This document shows, in pieces, positions 1-5,733 of a DNA stretch of 5,733 bases (positions are counted from its first letter, which is position 1; each line of letters begins with the position of its first letter). Source of the DNA: an uncultured Prevotellaceae bacterium (GTDB taxonomy: Bacteria > Bacteroidota > Bacteroidia > Bacteroidales > Bacteroidaceae); the NCBI GenBank assembly GCA_902803455.1, contig CADCQC010000202.1, positions 1 to 5,733 of the forward strand, written 5' to 3'. Position numbers and translations under genes: made by a program. Under the pieces are notes generated by a model. It made no database searches. It was not told where the DNA came from and saw nothing but the letters and a program-made list of their open reading frames with translations.

Positions 1-843
1 ATTCATCCCAGATGTGACGGCATCCACTGTGGAATGCACTCCACCCCAGTCGCTGATCACCATGCCCGGGAAGCCCCATTGCTGACGCAGGATATGGTTG
101 AGCAACGGTTCATTTTCAGAGCACCACCGTCCGTTAACCTTGTTATAGGCAGCCATGACACCCCATGCATCCCCCTCACGCACAGCCATCTCAAACGGAC
201 GGAGATAAATCTCATGCATGGCACGAGGTGAGATCCGCACATCCACGAATCCACGATAATCCTCCTGGTTATTGAGCGCATAATGCTTGAGGCACACGGC
301 AGTCCCTGTCTCCTGCACACCACGAGTATAGGCCACAGCCAATGCCCCACTGAGCAAAGGATCTTCGCTCATATATTCGTACGTCCTGCCGCCGGTAGGA
401 ATCCGTTGGATATTGATAGCAGGTCCAAGGATCATATCCTTTCCCCTCAACCTTGCCTCATGCCCCATGCCTTTTCCATATAGAAAAGCCCAATAGGTGC
501 TCCATGTAGCAGCCAAAGCCGAACCAGTGGGAAAGAAAGTGGCAGAATCCGTTTTCAGGTGAGCAGAATTCCACGAATGAGGTTCCATCTCCTCCCGTAT
601 GCCAAAAGGTCCGTCAGCATATTCCATGTCAGCAATACCCAACCTTGGGATGCCCTCAGAAGAAAACATGTTTTTGCCATGGAGCATGGCTATTTTCTCC
701 TCCAAGGTCATGCTTTTGATGATTGACTCTATTTGTGACTCATGCTGCAACAGTTCAGACGTATGTGTCTGTGCCTTTCCCATCGTCACAAAAGAGCAGA
801 CTGCCACCAAGACGAAGATGTTTTTTACGTAAAACGACCACAT
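1..843 (-). CDS. GH3 beta-glucosidase-type glycoside hydrolase, N-terminal part (runs off window)
   Basis: Family 3 glycoside hydrolase, expected to remove sugars from the non-reducing end of beta-linked oligosaccharides with retention of configuration, probably in the periplasm. The 281 visible codons stay open to base 1, so the C-terminal part, which supplies the acid/base residue and a fibronectin-like domain in this family, is missing. From the ATG at 843 the protein starts with a signal peptide (hydrophobic residues 9-21, likely cleavage after Ala24). Seen motifs: MTLEEKIAMLHG near 45, DGPFGIR at 77-83 (substrate-binding Asp77), NIQRIPTGGRTYEYMSEDP at 144-162, LKHY with Lys186-His187, and VISDWGG at 262-268, where Asp265 is the expected nucleophile. 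In-frame ATGs at 876 and 913 are alternative starts. I preferred 843 because it gives a compact signal peptide and has A at -3. It follows the 627-residue gene in the same direction and may be co-transcribed. Exact substrate (glucoside, xyloside or other) is not readable from this half. Confidence 0.92.
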   Translation of the reverse strand, partial: MWSFYVKNIFVLVAVCSFVTMGKAQTHTSELLQHESQIESIIKSMTLEEKIAMLHGKNMFSSEGIPRLGIADMEYADGPFGIREEMEPHSWNSAHLKTDSATFFPTGSALAATWSTYWAFLYGKGMGHEARLRGKDMILGPAINIQRIPTGGRTYEYMSEDPLLSGALAVAYTRGVQETGTAVCLKHYALNNQEDYRGFVDVRISPRAMHEIYLRPFEMAVREGDAWGVMAAYNKVNGRWCSENEPLLNHILRQQWGFPGMVISDWGGVHSTVDAVTSGMN

Positions 844-951
844 CTTATCTGATGAAAAAAACAATTTCCTTATCATATATTTTAAGCTTTTCGTAAACAA
901 AAATGATCTGCATGATTGGTTTATAGGGACTATTTAGCGGCACATCCTACA

Positions 952-2835
952 TCAATAGCCCAATCCGACATAACTATGAGCAGGCAGTTGCACATCAAAT
1001 ACCGTCTGTCCGTCGGTATATCCGAAGAATCGGCGACGGGAGATGACCACATCAGCCGGTTTCAGCTGTTCTCCGGTGATGAGGTTACGCAATGATTTCA
1101 CTTTTGAATTGATCACTACTCTCAAATTGACCGCCTTGTCGTTGAAGTTTTCCACCACCATCGTTTTATTGTCGTATGGGAACAGCGACACCTTGGAAGG
1201 CCCTTCAATATACGCCCCCACATCCTTGCTCATGGCATGCCGGATGATATTGAGAGCAGGTGCGGGAAAGTCATACAGATTGCCGAAGTCGTCAGGAATG
1301 GTGAGCACAAAAAGAATTCCTTTAGAATAGGTGTCACGCAACAGGATGGGATATCCCGACACGCCACCTGTGAGTGGACGTCCAGCGCTGACCACCTCCC
1401 ACGCATCATTGGTAAAATATTTTACCTGCGGGATGATGAACTCCCGGTCAGCCTTTCCCGCCATTCCAAAATCATTGACGATTGCCTTGAGGTCGCCACA
1501 ATAGAGTTCCACCACATCAGCGAGTTGATCTTTGATGACCTTTAGTAATCCCGTAGTGATGATGACATCCCCACCTTTTCTCAGTTGTTGTTTGATTTTC
1601 TCAACAATCTGCGGATCTTTGGCCGCCTGTTGTGTCAGGAGGATCTGCTGCCGGTCATTGACCCATTGAGGATGCATATCCATGGGCAGTCCGATCATTC
1701 CTAAATAATTTTGCAGGAAATCCTCTCCAGAAGAATGGTAAGGTTTATAAGAAACCAGTCCGATCGGTTTTCCCAAAGCCCCCAACAGCTGGTCGGTCTG
1801 ATGGAGGGTCTGGTTAGCAAAACGTGCCATGGTGGTCGGCGTGATGGTTTTTCCATTTTTAGTGAAAGGAGCCACCATCTCGTCATACCTGAAACTGTTG
1901 CCCCCGTCAGATTGCCATGGTGCCCGCATAGCCGGAGTGATTTTCACCTCAGCCAACTGCATATAGTTCCAAAGGATGATTTCAGGTGTACGCGACAACA
2001 TGGTGAGATGCAGCTGTTCTGCATAGCGGTCCATGCTCATGTGAATGCCCCCAGCATCCACCCATCCTCCCCCATTTCTCCCGGGAGCGATATTGTCGAA
2101 ATAGCGCACGATATTATAACTCAGATAGTTTTGCAAGTGCTGTGCCGAAGCTGGATCACGTGTTTCCGTACCCGTCCACAACCCATCAAAATAAGTCGGT
2201 TCCTCTTCCAGATTAAAGCCCAAGCCATGAAAATGATCATACCAGTTGGGGTATTTGATGATCACTTTCACCTTAGGGTTGACAGCCTTTGCCGGATTCA
2301 CCACCAGTTCACGTCCAGCCTCCGCCATGAGTTTGAGCCGGTATTCCGTCCAACTCTTATTACCCTTCGCCGCTATCTCATCATCATTTTTCAAGTCGAT
2401 GAAGAAGAAGTCATCCAAAATGAAATCGTCGAAAAACCTGGCGGTAAATTCAGCGATACGCTTTACCTGCTGCCGTTCCTCCTCACGCGCGTAACTGTAA
2501 GTTTCGAAATCGGTTGGTTCGGACCGTGTGAAGGTGATTCCTCCCCCCACCTCCAAACCTTTTGACGAGAAGAATTTCTTGACTTTTGTGAGTGTTTTCT
2601 CAGGAACAGTGAATGCATCTCGATGAGTCTCCAGATAGATTTTGTCGAGGTCCACCTGACTGCTCACTGTCTCCCATGTGGATTTCAGAAACTTGTCATC
2701 ATCCATCCGTGCCACGTCCTGTGCGCGGATATAAGTTGAGACTTTAAAATTCTGGTACTTGCCAGCCTTCATAAAGGTCATGGTCATCAGTGCTCCGAGC
2801 ACCAACAAGCATCGCCTTAGGTTTTGCTCTTTCAT
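952..2835 (-). CDS. Secreted putative glycoside hydrolase, TIM barrel plus amidotransferase-like and beta-sandwich domains, family unassigned
   Basis: Complete 627-residue protein, ATG to TGA. I do not recognise a named family. Residues 1-24 look like a signal peptide (Arg7-Arg8, hydrophobic 10-22, no lipobox), so it is probably periplasmic or outside the cell. Residues about 30-340 alternate strands and helices like a TIM barrel: KIYLETHRD 65-73, GGGITFTRSE 97-106, ILDDFFFIDL 139-148, KVIIKYPNWYDHFHG 190-204, WTGTETRDP 220-228, GGGWVDAGG 255-263, EIILWNYMQL 285-294. Residues about 355-535 resemble the glutamine-amidotransferase-like trimerisation domain of GH42-type enzymes (IGLVSYKP 358-365, GGDVIITTGLL 421-431, GILFVLTIPDD 506-516), without an obvious nucleophile cysteine. 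Residues 540-627 read as a small beta-sandwich ending in LPAHSYVGLGY. Asp141, Asp142, Asp147, Glu224 and Asp227 are candidate catalytic residues by position only. Lying between an HTCS and a GH3 gene supports a glycan-degrading role. The coding call is firm; the enzymatic role is inference, and a catalytically inactive carbohydrate-binding role is possible. Confidence 0.8.
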   Translation of the reverse strand: MKEQNLRRCLLVLGALMTMTFMKAGKYQNFKVSTYIRAQDVARMDDDKFLKSTWETVSSQVDLDKIYLETHRDAFTVPEKTLTKVKKFFSSKGLEVGGGITFTRSEPTDFETYSYAREEERQQVKRIAEFTARFFDDFILDDFFFIDLKNDDEIAAKGNKSWTEYRLKLMAEAGRELVVNPAKAVNPKVKVIIKYPNWYDHFHGLGFNLEEEPTYFDGLWTGTETRDPASAQHLQNYLSYNIVRYFDNIAPGRNGGGWVDAGGIHMSMDRYAEQLHLTMLSRTPEIILWNYMQLAEVKITPAMRAPWQSDGGNSFRYDEMVAPFTKNGKTITPTTMARFANQTLHQTDQLLGALGKPIGLVSYKPYHSSGEDFLQNYLGMIGLPMDMHPQWVNDRQQILLTQQAAKDPQIVEKIKQQLRKGGDVIITTGLLKVIKDQLADVVELYCGDLKAIVNDFGMAGKADREFIIPQVKYFTNDAWEVVSAGRPLTGGVSGYPILLRDTYSKGILFVLTIPDDFGNLYDFPAPALNIIRHAMSKDVGAYIEGPSKVSLFPYDNKTMVVENFNDKAVNLRVVINSKVKSLRNLITGEQLKPADVVISRRRFFGYTDGQTVFDVQLPAHSYVGLGY

Positions 2836-2958
2836 CAGATTTGATAATTATGGTTTCCTGTATGTGATTGATGTTCTACTATTATCATCCTTTATGACAT
2901 CCATCTTTGCAGATGGAACCATGATTCTTTCGTTTCATCATGCCCCAGTATGTGAAGC
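2836..2958 (-). other. Intergenic gap between HTCS and putative glycosidase, probable site of PUL-gene control
   Basis: This is the 123 bp stretch where an HTCS-responsive promoter for the two downstream enzyme genes would be expected. I searched the minus strand for the Bacteroidetes sigma-ABfr pattern (TTTG near -33 and TAnnTTTG near -7) and found no convincing match. There is no purine-rich Shine-Dalgarno close to the ATG at 2835; the bases just upstream are AT-rich (ATAATTATCAAATCTG), which is usual for this phylum. Apart from the hairpin at 2900-2917 nothing stands out. Read-through from the HTCS gene is also possible. Confidence 0.3.
2900..2917 (-). other. Small perfect hairpin between HTCS and the putative glycosidase
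   Basis: A 7 bp perfect inverted repeat, TCCATCT-ttgc-AGATGGA, with a 4-base loop. It lies 42 bp past the HTCS stop codon and 65 bp before the next start. As RNA from the minus strand it would form a short stem-loop, but no run of U follows it, so it is not a classic intrinsic terminator. It could be a weak terminator, an mRNA-processing or stability element, or an operator half-site pair; it could also be chance. The sequence shows only the symmetry. Confidence 0.3.
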
Positions 2959-5733
2959 TTATGACAATTTTTGTTTTTTCAAATAATCAGACGGTGTCTC
3001 ATTATACATATCTTTAAAATAATGAGAGAACTGTTTGGCAGAGAAGCCCACCATATCCGCCACTTCAGAGATATTGGTTTTTCCCTGGTCGAGCAGGCTC
3101 TTTCCCCTTTTGATTTTGATGATCCTTATGAATTCCAATGGTGACTTACCCGTGATGGCCATGAGTTTTTTGTAGAGATGTCCTCTGGTCATACCTACAG
3201 CACTGCTCAGTTGTACAACCGAATAATCAGCATTCTGTATGTTTTCCTCAATATGAGAGATCACACGAGCAATCAGTTCCTTATCAAGAGAACTCACCGT
3301 TATCTCACTTGGTTTGATTTCAATACCGTTAGCCACCTTGGTATGCACATTCTGTGTCCATTCCAATATTTTTTTGATCCGCAATCTGAGTACAGTGAGA
3401 CTATACGGTTTGGTGATATAATCTGCCACCCCTTCTTGCAGTCCAGCCACGATATTCTCTTCACCACTCTTTGCCGTGAGAAAGATCACAGGAATGTGAG
3501 AATATTTGATGTTGCCTTTGATATGCTGGAAGAATGTTATCCCATCCATTTCGGGCATCATCACATCGCTGATCACCAGATTGACGTTATCGTTTTGCTC
3601 CAATACGTTAAGAGCGTCTTTTCCATTCGTTGCCAAAAGGACAACATATTCATCGTCCAGGCTACGCTGCAAGAATAGCCTTGCATCCATATTATCTTCC
3701 ACCACCAGTATGACAGGTCTCTCTGGTATCGTTTGTTCCGAGATGACGCCGTCAGCCAACGAGACCGTTTCCGTAATTGTCGTTTCTCCGACATTGGTTT
3801 CCAAGGATTCGCTCAACGGTAGCGTGATGCAAAAGACCGTTCCATTAGGTTGATTATCAGTCACCGTGATATTCCCCTTCATCATGTCGACATATTTTTT
3901 TACGATATGCAGTCCAAGTCCGCTACCTTCCTGTTCTTGTCCATGTGTTTCCTGCATAAACCGTTTGAAGATATGTTGTTTATCTTTGATACCGATTCCC
4001 GTATCGGCTATGTTGAACACCATCTGTTGCTGATTATCTTTTTTATTGAATTGGAGAGAGACCATCACAGAACCATTCTCGTTATTATATTTACAAGCAT
4101 TTGACAACAGGTTGGTAATGATCCTACGCATTTTGTTCTCATCGAAGTTGATCTCCACAGGATTTGCTGGCAGTTGCAACTGCAGATGAATCAGCTTTCG
4201 TGAAGCATAATAAGAAAAGTCGTTTATGGTATGTCTAACGAAGTCCACGATATCTCCATGTTTGAGATTCAGTTGATCCATTCCTTCATCCAATTTTCGG
4301 AAGTCAAGCAACTGGAGAACCAAGTCATAGAGTTGTCTTGCGTTTCTCCACGCCACATCCAACTCAGTTTTGATCGGTGCAGGCAAGTTGATGCCCCTTA
4401 TTTTCTCAAGAGGAGCGACCACGAGCGTCAGTGGAGTTTTGAGGTCATGGCTGATATTGGTGAAGAATCTGATTTTATCCTCCTCCATCTCATATTTTTT
4501 GAGATTGACCTCCAGCTGTTTAATGGCAAGTTCTTTTTCTTGCCGTTGTCTCAGTATTCTGTAGATTGCATAAATGATGAGGGCGATAATGAGCAGATAG
4601 AGGATGACGGCCGGTGTAGTCATCCAGAGAGGCGGCAGCACTTTGATCGGCAACTCAGCAATCTCACTCTCCATCATTCCCGGCAGTTCAGCTTTTACCT
4701 GCAACACATAACTGCCAGGATTCAACGATACAAAATGCAAGATATTGCCCGGCACTTTCATCCAGGTGCTATCCCCCTTGAAACGGTAGAAATAATTGAT
4801 TTTCTTACAAAGAACCGGCACCATAGCCGATACAGAAATGCTAAGATTATCGTTATGATGGATGGTGAAATCCTCGAAAGAACTCTTATCCTCACTCCCA
4901 TTAATAGTATATTCTGTAAACAATACCTTCAGTTGACGATAGTGTGGAATCATGTTTTCCGACAAGATGCTGACATATCCAGTGAAACTCCCCATGAGAG
5001 CAGTACCATCAGCGGTTGACAGTGCGGCATCATCGGAGAAGACGACATTGTGCAAGCCATCATCATCCAAGAAAGGAAAACTAATGTAGGCTTGTTGTCC
5101 GTTCTCCTTTTTCCGGGCGGTAATACAAGTCAGCCCATTGTCCGTGCTTGCCCACACTCGATTGCCACTTTTTGCCAACGCCTTAATATTATTATGTGAC
5201 AATCCCTCTTCGGTGGTGAGATGATACATGGCACCATCTTTTTGCTGATAAATCCACAATCCGTTTCTACTGCCAACGAATAAATCATTGTGGTCGCAGA
5301 TCATCAAAGAGGTCACAAAGGATCCATGCAATTGTTCAAACTGTTTGATTTGTTTGAATTGTTTTTTTGCACAATCGTAAACAGACACACCCGTTGAAGT
5401 GCCGATATAAATGACATCATTCATCTTATCATAAGCAAGGCAAAGGATACCATTTGACATCAATTCAGAATTATCCGTTGTAAAATTCTCTACCTTTTCG
5501 TCTGTTCCGATTCTGACCACTCCCCTATCCACAGTAGCCACCCACAGATGACCATGCTTGTCGGCAACCATGGCTTTCACATATTTGAGAAAAGGATACT
5601 CTGAAAAGAGAGGAATAAATCGGTGACCATCAAACTTAGCGATACCATTTCCATAAGTACCAGCCATAATGCTTCCATCGGAAGTCATTGCCAGTGCAGT
5701 GACGATGTCGGAAGGTATCTGCTGCTGCAAAAC
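2959..5733 (-). CDS. Hybrid two-component system (HTCS) sensor kinase/regulator, N-terminus missing
   Basis: One-protein sensor and transcription regulator that, in Bacteroidetes, binds a periplasmic oligosaccharide and switches on a PUL. The frame is open through base 5733; the first visible codons are GTT-TTG, so the true start, signal peptide and early propeller blades lie outside. Full HTCS proteins are usually about 1,300-1,500 residues; 924 are seen here. Numbering from the codon at 5733: five or six Reg_prop-type propeller repeats (about 8-35, 51-75, 96-119, 139-162, 182-205, perhaps 220-260); Y_Y_Y domain about 290-366; membrane helix about 373-392; histidine-kinase dimerisation domain with FTNISHDLKTP and phospho-acceptor His429; ATPase domain with N-box NLLSNACKY (Asn545), DTGIGI 577-582 and GSGLGL 603-608; receiver with Glu679/Asp680, phospho-acceptor Asp723 in SDVMMPEMDG, Thr753 and Lys775; AraC-type double helix-turn-helix about 817-921 ending SEVADMVGFSAKQFSHYFK. 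All signalling residues are present, so it should be active. Its likely targets are the genes just downstream and others outside the window. Confidence 0.97.
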   Translation of the reverse strand, partial: VLQQQIPSDIVTALAMTSDGSIMAGTYGNGIAKFDGHRFIPLFSEYPFLKYVKAMVADKHGHLWVATVDRGVVRIGTDEKVENFTTDNSELMSNGILCLAYDKMNDVIYIGTSTGVSVYDCAKKQFKQIKQFEQLHGSFVTSLMICDHNDLFVGSRNGLWIYQQKDGAMYHLTTEEGLSHNNIKALAKSGNRVWASTDNGLTCITARKKENGQQAYISFPFLDDDGLHNVVFSDDAALSTADGTALMGSFTGYVSILSENMIPHYRQLKVLFTEYTINGSEDKSSFEDFTIHHNDNLSISVSAMVPVLCKKINYFYRFKGDSTWMKVPGNILHFVSLNPGSYVLQVKAELPGMMESEIAELPIKVLPPLWMTTPAVILYLLIIALIIYAIYRILRQRQEKELAIKQLEVNLKKYEMEEDKIRFFTNISHDLKTPLTLVVAPLEKIRGINLPAPIKTELDVAWRNARQLYDLVLQLLDFRKLDEGMDQLNLKHGDIVDFVRHTINDFSYYASRKLIHLQLQLPANPVEINFDENKMRRIITNLLSNACKYNNENGSVMVSLQFNKKDNQQQMVFNIADTGIGIKDKQHIFKRFMQETHGQEQEGSGLGLHIVKKYVDMMKGNITVTDNQPNGTVFCITLPLSESLETNVGETTITETVSLADGVISEQTIPERPVILVVEDNMDARLFLQRSLDDEYVVLLATNGKDALNVLEQNDNVNLVISDVMMPEMDGITFFQHIKGNIKYSHIPVIFLTAKSGEENIVAGLQEGVADYITKPYSLTVLRLRIKKILEWTQNVHTKVANGIEIKPSEITVSSLDKELIARVISHIEENIQNADYSVVQLSSAVGMTRGHLYKKLMAITGKSPLEFIRIIKIKRGKSLLDQGKTNISEVADMVGFSAKQFSHYFKDMYNETPSDYLKKQKLS

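Noticed and set aside
57..350. Minus-strand open frame of 97 codons
   Set aside because: It is in a different frame within the GH3 coding region, which carries the family motifs; its translation looks like out-of-frame noise.
903..916. Direct repeat ATGAT-ctgc-ATGAT
   Set aside because: Five-base repeats of AT-rich sequence are expected by chance in a gap of this size, and no second copy occurs in the other gap.
877..951. Possible Bacteroidetes -7 box (TCATTTTG on the minus strand) before the GH3 gene
   Set aside because: It differs from TAnnTTTG at the second base and has no TTTG-like -33 partner at the right spacing; co-transcription with the upstream gene is simpler.
1711..2565. Long plus-strand open frame (284 codons) opposite the putative glycosidase
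   Set aside because: It lies entirely antisense to a gene with a signal peptide and coherent domains; its translation is rich in His, Arg, Ser and Pro and shows no domain pattern.
4231..5019. Plus-strand open frame (262 codons) opposite the HTCS
   Set aside because: It is antisense to the kinase, membrane and Y_Y_Y coding region, whose motifs are unmistakable; the plus-strand translation has no recognisable features.
5728..5730. TTG as the start codon of the HTCS
   Set aside because: The frame stays open to the window edge and the visible protein begins inside a propeller repeat without a signal peptide, so this is an internal leucine codon of a truncated gene.

Overview
The window looks like part of a polysaccharide utilisation locus (PUL) from a member of the Bacteroidetes, probably a gut- or rumen-type Bacteroidales such as Prevotella/Segatella or Bacteroides. 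The main reason is a hybrid two-component system (HTCS) regulator, an architecture typical of that phylum, next to secreted carbohydrate-active enzymes. The absence of clear Shine-Dalgarno sequences fits as well. The genus is inference; there is no rRNA or other marker in the window.

All three genes lie on the minus strand, so transcription runs from high to low coordinates. First (5733-2959) is the HTCS sensor-regulator, whose N-terminus is cut off by the window edge. It holds propeller repeats, a Y_Y_Y domain, one membrane helix, a histidine kinase, a receiver and an AraC-type DNA-binding domain in one chain. After a 123 bp gap with a small hairpin comes a complete 627-residue secreted protein (2835-952). 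It has the layout of a TIM-barrel glycosidase followed by a glutamine-amidotransferase-like domain and a C-terminal beta-sandwich, but I cannot place it in a named family. After another 38-108 bp (depending on the start) comes the N-terminal part of a secreted GH3 beta-glucosidase-type enzyme (843-1), cut by the other window edge just after its catalytic aspartate.

The likely working model is as follows. The HTCS senses an oligosaccharide in the periplasm and activates nearby genes. The unassigned enzyme and the GH3 enzyme then degrade that glycan or its oligosaccharides outside the cytoplasm. No SusC/SusD pair, sulfatase or transporter lies inside the window, so the substrate cannot be named. 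The two intergenic gaps hold no convincing promoter. No RNA gene, mobile element, CRISPR array or long repeat is visible. The most interesting item is the 627-residue protein, a candidate for an uncharacterised glycoside hydrolase family.
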